Shown here piece by piece: positions 1-8,763 of a stretch of DNA of 25,613 nucleotides. The stretch is from an uncultured Lysobacteraceae bacterium (GTDB lineage: Bacteria > Pseudomonadota > Gammaproteobacteria > Xanthomonadales > Xanthomonadaceae), in assembly GCA_937897645.1 (NCBI GenBank), contig CALCNV010000060.1, positions 1 to 25,613 of the forward strand, written 5' to 3'. Both the position numbers and the translations under genes were made by a program. The stretch's first letter is position 1. Every line of letters begins with the position of its first letter. The notes beneath the pieces were generated by a model, which saw only the letters and a list, made by a program, of their open reading frames with translations, had not been told where the DNA came from and searched no databases.

Positions 1-3000
1 CCCATGGCGCGGAAGTGGCGCTTGACCGACTCCCACGCACCCTTGGCGGTGATGCCCATTCCCTTGTGGTCATAACCTACCGAACCACCGGAGGCGAACG
101 CATCGCCCATCCAGAAACCATGAGCAATCGCCAGGCCATTGGCGATGTCGGAGAACGTTGCCGTGCCCTTGTCCGCAGCGACGACCAGGTACGGGTCGTC
201 GTGGTCATGGCGAACGACCTGGGTCGGCGGCACGATTTTGTTGCCTACAATGTTGTCGGTAATGTCCAGCAGGCCCTGGATGAACATCTTGTAGCAGGCA
301 ATGCCCTCCGCCAATACGGCGTCGCGGTCACCACCCACCGGCGATTGCTTGACGAAGAAACCACCCTTGGCACCCACCGGCACGATCACAGTGTTCTTCA
401 CCATCTGCGCCTTGACCAGGCCCAGCACCTCGGTGCGGAAATCCTCGCGACGATCCGACCAGCGCAGGCCGCCACGTGCGACCGGGCCGAAGCGCAGGTG
501 CACGCCTTCCACGCGTGGCCCATAGACGAAGATCTCGCGGTACGGACGCGGCTTCGGCAAATCCGGCACCTGCGCCGAATCCAGCTTGAAGCTGATGGAG
601 TGGGTGGGCAGGCCATCGGCGCCCGTCTGGTAGTAACTCGTGCGCAAGGTCGCTTCGATGACGCTGATGAAGCTGCGCAGGATGCGGTCGTCGTCCAGGC
701 TGGAAACGCGGTCCATCAGCTTCAGCAGGGTCTTGTGCGTGGCTTCGCTCTGGCGCTCGCGGCTTTCACCACGCGAATCGATCAGGTATTGCAAGGCCTT
801 GAGCGTAGCGTCGTCACCGGCGGCCAGTGCACGCAGTTGCTGCGCGAATTGTGCCTGCCCGTCCTTGATCTGCGCCTTGCTTTCATGCCCGGTCGCGGGA
901 TCGAAGCGCGCTTCGAACAATTCGACCAGCAAGCGCGCGAGCAACGGATAGCGATTGAGGGTTTCTTCCACGTAGTTCTGCGAGAACGGCACGCCGGTCT
1001 GCAACAGGTACTTGCAGTAACCGCGCAGCATGGCCACCTGGCGCCATCCCAGGCTCGCGCCCAGCACCAGGCGATTGAAGCCGTCGTTCTCCGCGTCACC
1101 GCGCCAGATGCGCGCGAACGCTTCCTCGAAGGCGGCGTTGCGGTTTTCCACGTCGATCTCGCCACCGCTGGATTCCACCTCGAATTCCTGGATGTAGACC
1201 GGGGTGTTGTCCACTTCGAGGCGGAAGGGATGCTCGGAAATCACGCGCAGGCCCATGTTCTCCATCAATGGCAGCGCGTCCGACAACGGGATGTCGCGGT
1301 GCTGGCGGTACAGGTTGAGACGCAACCTGCCCTCGCCCTCGCGCTGGCGGCGCGAAAGATGCAGGCTGAGGCGGAGATCGTCAGGACCGGCCAACGCAGC
1401 GAGGTGCTCGACGTCACTGGCGGCGATTTCCGGCGATACGGTTTCGATGTAACCCGCAGGCAATGCGCGTCCGTACAAACCGGCAAGCTTGAGGCCATCG
1501 GATTCGCCATGGCGCGCGATCAGCGTTTCACGCAGGTCGTCCTGCCAGTTGCGCAACAGGTGCGCGAGGCGCGCTTCCAGTGCGGCGGTGTCCACGTTGA
1601 CCTGTTCGCCCGCACGCGGCCGCACCACGAGGTGCAGCTGCGCCAGCGGTGACTCACCCAGTTGCACGGTCGTATCGACGAACTCGCCGTGCAAGGCTTC
1701 CTTCAGCAACGATTCGATGCGCAGGCGCACGTCGGTGTTGAAGCGTTCGCGCGGGATATAGACCAATGCCGAGAAGAAACGACCGTAGCGGTCGCGGCGC
1801 AGGAACAGCTTGCTGCGCACGCGCTCCTGCAGGCCCAGGATACCCAGGCTGGTGCGACTGAGTTCTTCCTCGCTGGACTGGAACAATTCCTCGCGCGGCA
1901 AGGTTTCCAGGATATGGCGCAGGGCCTTGCCGCTGTGGCTGTTGGGCGACAGGCCGGATTGGCGCATGACATGCTCATGGCGCTCGCGCACCAGCGGGAT
2001 TTCCCACGGGCGACGGTTGTAGGCGCTGGAGGTATACAGGCCGATGAAGCGCTGCTCCGCCACCGGGTTGCCCTTGGCGTCGAACTCGAGCACGCCGATG
2101 TAATCCATGTTGCCCGGGCGATGCACGCTGGAACGCGCATTGGTCTTGGTCAGGATGAGCGTGTCGACCGATCCGGATTGCGGGATGTAATGCGCCGCAA
2201 GCGATTTGACGTTGCGCGTGGTGGACTGGTCCTTGCCCCGCAGCAAGCCCAAGCCGCCATCGTCGGCGACGAGGATGCGTTCGCCGCCTTTCTGTTCGAT
2301 GCGGTATTCGCGGTAGCCGAAGAAGGTGAAATGATCATTGGCGGCCCAGCGCAGGAACTCCTGTGCTTCGCGACGGCCCGCATCGTCCACCGGCATGCGC
2401 CGGGTGGCGAGCTCGTCGGAGAGCGAGACCATCTTCTCGCGCATCGTGCCCCAGTCCTGCACGATGGCCCGCACTTCGTCCAGCACCTTGCGGATGCGCG
2501 CCTCGATGACCGGCATCTGTGCCGCGGGCTGGCGATCGATTTCCAGCAGCATCAGTGATTCAGGCTTGCCGTCGCCGACGGCGATGATCTTGCCCGCCTT
2601 GTCACGATTGAAACGCACCAGCGGGTGTCCCAGCACATGCACGCCGATGCCCGCATCGGCCAGGGCCATGCTGACCGAATCGACCAGGAAGGGCATGTCT
2701 TCGTTGACGATCTGGAGGACGGTATGCGGGGACTCCCAGCCGTTGCTTTTCTGGCTGGCGTTGAACACGCGCACATTGGCGGTACCCGCCTTGCGCACGC
2801 GTGCGAAATCCAGCATGTCGCAGGCCAGTGCAGCCCAGCCTTCGGGGCTGTGGTGTGGGTACTCGTCGTCTTCCATGCGCTTGTAGAAGGCTTCCGCGAA
2901 GGCCTTGGCCTGCGCCTGCTGCGCCGCGGGCAAGCGCTTGCGCAGTGCGGCGAATACCGGATCCAGCGAGAAACCCTGATTCGTCGATTGGGCACTCGAC

Positions 3001-3137
3001 TTGATGGCCGAGGACTGGGTCGTCACGGCCTTGGCGCGTGACGCGGCCTTGGCGGGCGCGTCTTTCTGGGAGGCGGATTTCGTCGGTTTCTTCGCGGGTT
3101 TCTTCGCGGGCTTCTTGGGTGTGCGAACAGCGTTCAT
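1..3137 (-). CDS. gdhB: NAD-specific glutamate dehydrogenase, large (about 180 kDa) type, N-terminal part
   Basis: Converts glutamate to 2-oxoglutarate and ammonia with NAD+, a catabolic cytoplasmic enzyme. The minus strand is open from ATG 3137 to the window edge, giving about 1045 residues; family members are roughly 1600, so the C-terminal third is missing here only because of the edge. The catalytic-domain block is recognisable from about residue 870: RGGLRWSDRREDFRTE, then KNTVIVPVGAKGGFFVK with its active-site lysines, then DKGTATFSDIAN and GSVGYDHKGMGITAKGAW. Residues 1-870 are the long regulatory N-terminal region of this class. The first 50 or so residues are a Lys/Ala/Pro-rich tail (KKPAKKPAKKP) encoded by short tandem repeats. 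No strong Shine-Dalgarno precedes the ATG; the next in-frame Met is about 95 residues on, after conserved-looking sequence, so 3137 is preferred. Long open frames on the plus strand here are codon-bias shadows. Confidence 0.95.
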   Translation of the reverse strand, partial: MNAVRTPKKPAKKPAKKPTKSASQKDAPAKAASRAKAVTTQSSAIKSSAQSTNQGFSLDPVFAALRKRLPAAQQAQAKAFAEAFYKRMEDDEYPHHSPEGWAALACDMLDFARVRKAGTANVRVFNASQKSNGWESPHTVLQIVNEDMPFLVDSVSMALADAGIGVHVLGHPLVRFNRDKAGKIIAVGDGKPESLMLLEIDRQPAAQMPVIEARIRKVLDEVRAIVQDWGTMREKMVSLSDELATRRMPVDDAGRREAQEFLRWAANDHFTFFGYREYRIEQKGGERILVADDGGLGLLRGKDQSTTRNVKSLAAHYIPQSGSVDTLILTKTNARSSVHRPGNMDYIGVLEFDAKGNPVAEQRFIGLYTSSAYNRRPWEIPLVRERHEHVMRQSGLSPNSHSGKALRHILETLPREELFQSSEEELSRTSLGILGLQERVRSKLFLRRDRYGRFFSALVYIPRERFNTDVRLRIESLLKEALHGEFVDTTVQLGESPLAQLHLVVRPRAGEQVNVDTAALEARLAHLLRNWQDDLRETLIARHGESDGLKLAGLYGRALPAGYIETVSPEIAASDVEHLAALAGPDDLRLSLHLSRRQREGEGRLRLNLYRQHRDIPLSDALPLMENMGLRVISEHPFRLEVDNTPVYIQEFEVESSGGEIDVENRNAAFEEAFARIWRGDAENDGFNRLVLGASLGWRQVAMLRGYCKYLLQTGVPFSQNYVEETLNRYPLLARLLVELFEARFDPATGHESKAQIKDGQAQFAQQLRALAAGDDATLKALQYLIDSRGESRERQSEATHKTLLKLMDRVSSLDDDRILRSFISVIEATLRTSYYQTGADGLPTHSISFKLDSAQVPDLPKPRPYREIFVYGPRVEGVHLRFGPVARGGLRWSDRREDFRTEVLGLVKAQMVKNTVIVPVGAKGGFFVKQSPVGGDRDAVLAEGIACYKMFIQGLLDITDNIVGNKIVPPTQVVRHDHDDPYLVVAADKGTATFSDIANGLAIAHGFWMGDAFASGGSVGYDHKGMGITAKGAWESVKRHFRAM

Positions 3138-3453
3138 GCAGGCCGTGGCTCTAAGGTTGATTGCAGTACGCAATTGTAGCCTTGCAAGCGATGACAACCT
3201 TGTTGCGTGGCCGCAAACCGCGCGAAATGCTTGCGCACGATGCGTGCTGGATCGTAGGAACGCATGCACGCATATCGAACACAGGGCCCTTGCCAATGGT
3301 TCGATCCTGTGGACAAGAATTCGCGGGATTGCCCATACCGATGCGGATGTCCCTCGGTTACCTGCAGCATTGGCCGGAATTGCATGCCGGCTTGGCGAAA
3401 AGGAAGATTCACACTGGTTAAATTCTAAACTGGACGGTATAGTCCACCGCTTG
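3138..3453. other. Divergent intergenic region between gdhB and tetR
   Basis: 316 bases with no convincing gene. It must carry the gdhB promoter (minus) and the tetR-RND promoter (plus). For gdhB, TACAAT on the minus strand (3178-3173) is a plausible -10 box about 36 bases before the ATG, but no good -35 box lies at the right distance. A T-loop-like string near 3298-3308 does not belong to a tRNA, because no flanking stems form. Apart from the operator-like palindrome at 3431-3446, nothing else stands out. Confidence 0.6.
3431..3446. promoter_or_regulatory. Candidate TetR operator
   Basis: TGGAC-GGTATA-GTCCA is an inverted repeat with 5-bp arms and a central TA, ending 7 bases before the tetR ATG at 3454. 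Position and symmetry fit an autoregulatory operator for the TetR repressor of the downstream efflux genes. The arms are short, so the assignment is an inference. No clear -35/-10 pair could be fixed upstream. Confidence 0.45.
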
Positions 3454-4128
3454 ATGCAAGCCTCCCCCGCCCCTTCCCCCGCAACCCAGCGCCGCGAACG
3501 CGTGCACGAGGCCGTGCGCGAGCTGATGGCCGAACAGGGCTTCCGGGTCAGCATGGACGCGGTGGCAAGCCGTGCGGGCTGCTCCAAGCAGACCCTGTAT
3601 GCGCATTTCGGCAGCAAGCAGGAGCTGCTGCGCAGCGTGATGCAGGAGCACCTGGACTTGGCGACGGCGCGCCTGGATGACACGGCTGGCGACATGCGCA
3701 CCGTGCTCGTGGAGTTCGCGATACAGCACCTGCAGCGGATCTCCGAACCCACGGTACTCGCCACCTGCCAGCTGCTCAGTGCCGAAGCGATGCAGTTTCC
3801 CGAAGAAGCCCGCACCCTCTACCAGGATGGCTGTGCCACCCTGCAGCAGCGACTCGCGGACTGGCTGCATGTGGCCATGCAGCGTGGACAGCTGAGGCCT
3901 TACCATCCGCAACAGGCCGCCGAACTCCTTCTGGGGATGATCGTCGGCCTTGACTTCGAAAGACAACGTTTCAGCGTCCCGTTTCGCGACGACGACCCGC
4001 AACGCCAGCACTGGGCGGAATTCGCCGTCGATGCCTTCCTGCGTGCATTCGCCGTCGACATCCAGTCGTCGGCCGGACTCGCTGCTTCACCACCCGCCAC
4101 TTCACTTCACCTTGTACCCAAGCCTTGA
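3454..4128 (+). CDS. TetR/AcrR-family transcriptional repressor
   Basis: 224-residue DNA-binding repressor, probably controlling the RND efflux genes directly downstream. Residues about 12-60 form the TetR helix-turn-helix domain (VHEAVRELMAEQGF, then MDAVASRAGCSKQTLYAHFGSKQELL, with the typical TLYAHFGSK recognition segment). The remainder is an all-helical ligand domain resembling the AefR-like C-terminal family. The start at 3454 is chosen because the protein before it, in the same frame, is not TetR-like and runs back over the gdhB start region; the homologous domain begins right after this Met. No strong Shine-Dalgarno is visible. The adaptor gene begins 16 bases after the stop. The inducer cannot be told from sequence. 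Confidence 0.9.
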   Translation: MQASPAPSPATQRRERVHEAVRELMAEQGFRVSMDAVASRAGCSKQTLYAHFGSKQELLRSVMQEHLDLATARLDDTAGDMRTVLVEFAIQHLQRISEPTVLATCQLLSAEAMQFPEEARTLYQDGCATLQQRLADWLHVAMQRGQLRPYHPQQAAELLLGMIVGLDFERQRFSVPFRDDDPQRQHWAEFAVDAFLRAFAVDIQSSAGLAASPPATSLHLVPKP

Positions 4129-4144
4129 TCCGGAGCTGCACCCC

Positions 4145-5311
4145 ATGACCGCCCCCATTCGTCCTTTCGCACTGAGCTGCGCACTCCTCCTGACCCTGGC
4201 AGCCTGCAAGGACGATGCGCCGCAAGGCCCACCGCCCCCGCCCGAGGTCGGCGTGATCACTGCCAATGCGCAGACCGTGCCTTTGCAGCGGGACTTCGTT
4301 GGCCGCTTGGCACCTTTCCGCAGTTCCGACGTGCGTGCCCGCGTGGCAGGCGTGTTGACGCGTCGCGTCTACCAGGAAGGCAGCGACGTGAAGGAAGGCC
4401 AGGTGCTGTTCCAGATCGATCCGGCACCGCTGCAGGCGGCGCTCAGTGCCAGCCAGGCGCAGTTGGCGTCGGCACAGGCCACGTATGCCAATGCCCGCGC
4501 GTCGGCCAACCGCGCACGCCAACTGGCGCCGCAGAAGTTCGTGTCCCAGTCCGATCTGGACAATGCCGAGGCCGCCGAACGCAGCGCCGCCGCGGCCGTG
4601 CAGCAGGCCAAGGCCGGCGTGGCCAGTTCGCGCATCAACCTGGAGTACGCCAGCGTGCGCGCACCCATTTCCGGGCGTGCCGGCAAGCAGCAGGTAACCG
4701 AAGGCGCGCTGGTTGGCCAAGGCGAGGCTACCTTGCTGACCACGATCGACCAGATCGATCCGCTGTTCGTCAATTTCTCCATCAGTGTCAGCGAGCTCGA
4801 CCAGTTGCGCCGTGCGCAGAATGTGTCGCTGGCAGGCAATGCGGAATCGACCGTCAGCGTGATCCTGGCCGACGGCAGTGCCTACGCGCAGACCGGCACC
4901 CTGGATTTCTCCAGCACGGTCGTGGACCCGGCGACCGGCGCGGTGTCCCTGCGTGCACGCATCCCGAATCCGGACAGCAACCTGCTGCCGGGCAGCTTCG
5001 TCACCTTGAAGGCGACGCTGGGCGAACAGCGTGATGCCTTCCTCGTACCGCAAGCCGCCATCCAGCGCGACGCCGCCAGCGCCTACGCCATGGTGGTGGG
5101 CAAGGATGGCAAGGTGGTGCGCAAGAACGTGGTGACCGGCAGCAGCCGCGACGGCCAGTGGTTGATCAACGGCGGACTGGCGGCGGGCGACCAGGTCATC
5201 GTGTCGGGCCTGCAGAAAGTGCGCGAGTCCGAACCCGCCAAGGCCACGCCGTGGAAGCCCGATGCAGCACCTGCCGGTGCGCCACCCGCCACTGCGCCCA
5301 AGCAGCCATAA
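4145..5311 (+). CDS. RND efflux periplasmic adaptor (membrane fusion) lipoprotein
   Basis: 388-residue AcrA/MexA-type adaptor that links an inner-membrane RND pump to an outer-membrane channel. The N-terminus is a lipoprotein signal ending in LTLAAC (Cys21 lipidated), followed by a proline-rich linker. Then come the barrel-sandwich half near FVGRLAPFRSSDVRARVAG, an Ala/Gln-rich coiled-coil hairpin (about 90-170: SQAQLASAQATYANARA, QKFVSQSDLDNAEAA), the second lipoyl half (VRAPISGRAGKQQVTEGALV), the beta-barrel and the membrane-proximal domain. Start 4145 has CGGAG about 9 bases upstream. It lies 16 bases after tetR and 15 before the pump gene, so the three are surely cotranscribed. Substrate unknown. 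Confidence 0.95.
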   Translation: MTAPIRPFALSCALLLTLAACKDDAPQGPPPPPEVGVITANAQTVPLQRDFVGRLAPFRSSDVRARVAGVLTRRVYQEGSDVKEGQVLFQIDPAPLQAALSASQAQLASAQATYANARASANRARQLAPQKFVSQSDLDNAEAAERSAAAAVQQAKAGVASSRINLEYASVRAPISGRAGKQQVTEGALVGQGEATLLTTIDQIDPLFVNFSISVSELDQLRRAQNVSLAGNAESTVSVILADGSAYAQTGTLDFSSTVVDPATGAVSLRARIPNPDSNLLPGSFVTLKATLGEQRDAFLVPQAAIQRDAASAYAMVVGKDGKVVRKNVVTGSSRDGQWLINGGLAAGDQVIVSGLQKVRESEPAKATPWKPDAAPAGAPPATAPKQP

Positions 5312-5326
5312 GGGACGCCTGCCAAC

Positions 5327-8300
5327 ATGCCCAGATTCTTCATTGATCACCCCATCTTCGCCTGGGTCGTGGCGATCCTGATTTCGCTTGCCGGCGTGAT
5401 CTCGATCTTCAGCCTGGGCGTCGAGTCCTACCCCAGCATCGCACCACCGCAGGTGACGGTGAGCGCCAGCTATCCGGGCGCCAGTGCCGATACCACCGAG
5501 AAAGCCGTCACCCAGGTCATCGAGCAGCAGCTGACCGGCATTGACCACTTGCTGTACTTCAGTTCCTCGTCCAGCGCCAACGGCCGCGCCAGCATCACCC
5601 TGACCTTCGAAACCGGCACCGATGCCGACATCGCGCAGGTGCAGGTACAGAACAAGGTGTCGCTGGCCACGCCGCGCCTGCCCAGCGAAGTAACCCAGCA
5701 GGGCGTGGTCGTGGCCAAGGCCAACGCCGGCTTCCTGATGGTGGGTGCACTGAGGTCGGTGAATCCTTCGGTCACCCGCGACCAGCTCAATGACCTGATC
5801 GGCTCGCGCGTGCTGGACCAGATCTCGCGTGTTCCCGGCGTGGGCAGCACCCAGCAATTCGGCTCCGAGTACGCCATGAACATCTGGCTCAACCCGGACA
5901 AGCTGCAGGGCTATGGCATGTCTGCCACCCAGGCACTGGCCGCGATCCGCGGCCAGAATGTGCAGTTCGCCGCCGGCTCGCTGGGTGCCTCGCCTTCGCC
6001 CAGCAACCAGGGCTTTACCGCCACGGTATCGGCCGAGGGGCGCTTCAGCACGCCTGAGCAGTTCGAAGAAATCATCCTGCGCGCCAACAGCGATGGCACC
6101 ACCGTGCGCCTGAAGGACGTGGCACGGGTTGAAATCGGCGCGGCGTCCTACGGCTTCGACACCCAATGGAACGGCGCACCCACCGGCGCGTTCGCCGTGC
6201 AACTGCTGCCTGGCGCGAACGCACTCAACGTCGCCGGCGCGGTGCGCGCCAAGCTGGACGAACTGCAGCCCAGTTTCCCGCAGGGCGTGACCTGGTTCTC
6301 ACCCTACGACAGCACCACCTTCGTACGCATCTCGATCGAGGAAGTGATCAAGACCCTGGTCGAAGCCATCATCCTGGTGTTCCTGGTGATGCTGATCTTC
6401 CTGCAGAACCTGCGCGCCACGCTGATCCCGACCTTGGTCATCCCGGTTGCCCTGCTCGGCACCTTCCTGGGCATGAGCGTCATCGGCTTCACCATCAACC
6501 AGTTGACCCTGTTCGCCATGGTGCTGGCGATCGGCATCGTGGTGGATGACGCCATCGTGGTGATCGAGAACGTCGAACGCATCATGACCGAGGAAAAGCT
6601 TCCGCCGAAGGAAGCCACCATCAAAGCCATGGAGCAGATCACCGGCGCGGTGATCGCGATCACCGTGGTGTTGGCGGCGGTGTTCATCCCCAGCGCATTG
6701 CAAGGCGGCGCGGCCGGCGAAATCTACAAGCAGTTCGCGCTCACCATCGCCATCGCGATGGCCTTCTCAGCGTTCCTGGCCTTGGGTTTCACGCCAGCCT
6801 TGTGCGCCACCTTCCTGAAACCCACCCACGCCAAGCCCAACGTGGTGTTCCGCACGTTCAACAAGTACTACGACAAGATCAGTTCGACCTACGTGGGCCA
6901 CATCAGCAGCGCCATTGGCAAGGCACCGCGCTGGATGGCGGTGTTTGCAGTGCTCACCTTGCTGGCCGGCTTCCTGTTCACGCGCATGCCCGGCAGTTTC
7001 CTGCCTGAAGAAGACCAGGGCTATGCACTGGCGATCGTGCAGTTGCCGCCCGGCGCCACGCTGGAGCGCACGGGGCAGGTATTCACCCAGATGCGCGGCA
7101 TCATGGAGAAGCAGGACGGCTTCGAAGGCATGATGCAGATCGCGGGCTTCAGCTTCGTAGGCTCCGGCGAAAACGTCGGCATGGCCTTCATCAAGCTCAA
7201 GCCCTGGGGCGAGCGCAAGATGTCGGCCTCGGAGTTCATCCAGAATGCCAACGGCGCCTTCTTCGGCATCAAGGAAGCCAGCATCTTCGTCATCAACCTG
7301 CCCACCGTGAACGGGCTTGGTGCATTCGGCGGCTTCGACATGTACCTGCAGGACCGCAGCGGCGCAGGCAACGAAGCACTGACCCAGGCGCGCAACATCC
7401 TGCTCGGCAAGGCCGCGCAGAACCCGGTGTTGACCGGCGTGCGCCCCAACGGCCTTGAGAATGCACCACAGCTGCAATTGCATGTCGACCGCGTGCAGGC
7501 GCAGTCGATGGGCATGTCGGTGAATGACATCTACAGCGCGGTGCAGTTGATGCTGGCCCCGGTGTACGTCAACGACTTCTTCTACGAAGGCCGCATCAAG
7601 CGCGTCACCATGCAGGCTGATGCACCGTACCGCATGGGACCCGAGGCACTGGGGCATTTCTTCACGCCCAGCACGCTGGCAACCGGCGGCAACGCCATGA
7701 TCCCGCTGAGCAATGTCGTCAAGCCGGAATGGATCACCAGCCCGCCTTCGCTGACCCGTTACAACGGCTATGCGTCGGTCAATATCGTTGGCTCGCAGGC
7801 ACCCGGCAAGAGTTCGGGCGAAGCCATGAAGGCAATGGAGGACATCGTCAACCAGGACCTGCCGCCGGGCTTTGGTTACGACTGGACCGGGCTTTCCTAC
7901 CAGGAAATCCTGGCGGGCAATGCGGCCACGCTGCTGCTGGCACTGTCGATGGTCGTGGTATTCCTGTGCCTCGCGGCGTTGTATGAAAGCTGGTCGATCC
8001 CGCTGGCCGTGCTGCTGGTGGTGCCGATCGGCGTGCTGGGTGCGATCCTGCTGACCATGCTGCGTGGCTTGCCGAACGACATCTACTTCAAGATCGGCCT
8101 GATCACCATCATCGGCCTGGCCGCGAAGAACGCGATCCTGATCATCGAGTTCGCCGTCGAGCAGCGGCGCGAAGGCAAGACCCTGCGCGATGCGGTGACC
8201 GAAGCGGCGCGCCTGCGCTTCCGCCCGATCCTGATGACCTCGTTCGCCTTCATCATGGGCGTGATGCCGATGGCACTGTCCACCGGCGCAGGCGCCAATG

Positions 8301-8470
8301 CCCGCCATGCCATCGGCACCGGCGTGATTGGCGGCATGCTGTTCGCCACCTTCCTCGGCCTGCTGCTGATCCCGGTGTTCTTCGTGGTGGTACGACGCAT
8401 GCTGGGCGACAAGATGGACGAGCCCTCGAAGGAATACCTGGAGCAGTTGAACCAGCCTGCGCCACGCTGA
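5327..8470 (+). CDS. RND multidrug efflux pump, HAE-1 (AcrB/MexB-like) permease
   Basis: 1047-residue inner-membrane proton-driven trimeric drug exporter; AcrB is about the same length. The start MPRFFIDHPIFAWVVAILISLAG is the canonical HAE-1 N-terminus with TM1. The proton-relay acids are present as Asp407-Asp408 in TM4 (GIVVDDAIVVIENVER), matching AcrB numbering, and Lys934 in TM10 (GLAAKNAILIIEFA) corresponds to AcrB Lys940. Two large periplasmic loops with porter and docking domains lie between TM1-2 and TM7-8. AAGGGA lies about 12 bases before the ATG. It is the last gene of the unit, which ends at the terminator at 8496-8521. No outer-membrane factor gene follows, so the pump must use a TolC-like channel encoded elsewhere. 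Confidence 0.97.
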   Translation: MPRFFIDHPIFAWVVAILISLAGVISIFSLGVESYPSIAPPQVTVSASYPGASADTTEKAVTQVIEQQLTGIDHLLYFSSSSSANGRASITLTFETGTDADIAQVQVQNKVSLATPRLPSEVTQQGVVVAKANAGFLMVGALRSVNPSVTRDQLNDLIGSRVLDQISRVPGVGSTQQFGSEYAMNIWLNPDKLQGYGMSATQALAAIRGQNVQFAAGSLGASPSPSNQGFTATVSAEGRFSTPEQFEEIILRANSDGTTVRLKDVARVEIGAASYGFDTQWNGAPTGAFAVQLLPGANALNVAGAVRAKLDELQPSFPQGVTWFSPYDSTTFVRISIEEVIKTLVEAIILVFLVMLIFLQNLRATLIPTLVIPVALLGTFLGMSVIGFTINQLTLFAMVLAIGIVVDDAIVVIENVERIMTEEKLPPKEATIKAMEQITGAVIAITVVLAAVFIPSALQGGAAGEIYKQFALTIAIAMAFSAFLALGFTPALCATFLKPTHAKPNVVFRTFNKYYDKISSTYVGHISSAIGKAPRWMAVFAVLTLLAGFLFTRMPGSFLPEEDQGYALAIVQLPPGATLERTGQVFTQMRGIMEKQDGFEGMMQIAGFSFVGSGENVGMAFIKLKPWGERKMSASEFIQNANGAFFGIKEASIFVINLPTVNGLGAFGGFDMYLQDRSGAGNEALTQARNILLGKAAQNPVLTGVRPNGLENAPQLQLHVDRVQAQSMGMSVNDIYSAVQLMLAPVYVNDFFYEGRIKRVTMQADAPYRMGPEALGHFFTPSTLATGGNAMIPLSNVVKPEWITSPPSLTRYNGYASVNIVGSQAPGKSSGEAMKAMEDIVNQDLPPGFGYDWTGLSYQEILAGNAATLLLALSMVVVFLCLAALYESWSIPLAVLLVVPIGVLGAILLTMLRGLPNDIYFKIGLITIIGLAAKNAILIIEFAVEQRREGKTLRDAVTEAARLRFRPILMTSFAFIMGVMPMALSTGAGANARHAIGTGVIGGMLFATFLGLLLIPVFFVVVRRMLGDKMDEPSKEYLEQLNQPAPR

Positions 8471-8495
8471 GCGGGTGAAATTCCACAATCCACAG

Positions 8496-8521
8496 AACCC
8501 CGGCAATGCCGGGGTTTTTTT
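8496..8521 (+). terminator. Intrinsic terminator of the tetR-RND operon
   Basis: CCCCGGC-AAT-GCCGGGG hairpin (7 GC pairs plus two flanking A-T pairs) followed by seven T residues, 26 bases after the pump stop codon. A textbook Rho-independent terminator for the plus strand. Confidence 0.93.
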
Positions 8522-8547
8522 CTGGCATAAGAGGAAGCACGAATGCA

Positions 8548-8613
8548 TGTGGGAGGGGCTTCAGCCCCGATGCTCTACCGACTTCACCTGTCGGGGCTGA
8601 AGCCCCTCCCACA
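8548..8613. repeat. REP pair (REPIN-like), type 1
   Basis: Two perfect 23-bp inverted arms (8548-8570 and 8591-8613) flank a 20-base loop. Each arm begins with T-GTGG and holds its own small palindrome (GGGGCT-TC-AGCCCC). A GTGG/GTAG 5' tetranucleotide followed by an imperfect palindrome, arranged as two inverted units, is the known architecture of REP elements mobilised by RAYT transposases. It lies between two convergent terminators. Confidence 0.85.
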
Positions 8614-8705
8614 AGTGCTTGCTATGGTCCTCGGCACCACGCTTGCTTGCCGAACTTCACGGCTTCCACGCAGCAGAATCAACGACGCAAGCAACTGTCA
8701 CCCAC

Positions 8706-8730
8706 AAAAAACCCCGGTAGTAACCGGGGT
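8706..8730 (-). terminator. Intrinsic terminator of the DUF885 gene
   Basis: On the minus strand ACCCCGGT-TACT-ACCGGGGT is an 8-bp stem with a 4-base loop, followed by a run of T residues. It begins 33 bases after the stop codon at 8764. Confidence 0.9.
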
Positions 8731-8763
8731 CTCTTGCCTATCGATGAAATGCTATCGGGATAC

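Noticed and set aside
15..1652. Long plus-strand open frame (545 codons) opposite gdhB
   Set aside because: The opposite strand encodes unmistakable NAD-glutamate dehydrogenase motifs throughout. The plus-strand translation is rich in Arg, His, Gln and Val, as expected for the antisense of GC-rich codons, and shows no domain.
3290..3315. tRNA T-loop-like string (GGTTCGATCC)
   Set aside because: The flanking bases do not form a T stem, and no acceptor, D or anticodon stems were found at the right distances.
3971..6202. 743-codon minus-strand open frame across tetR, adaptor and pump
   Set aside because: It runs across three real plus-strand genes and their gaps, and its composition is that of an antisense shadow (Gly/His/Arg/Asp-rich) with no recognisable motif.
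6767..8548. 593-codon minus-strand open frame opposite the RND pump
   Set aside because: Antisense shadow of a clear AcrB-like coding sequence; it also runs through the terminator hairpin.
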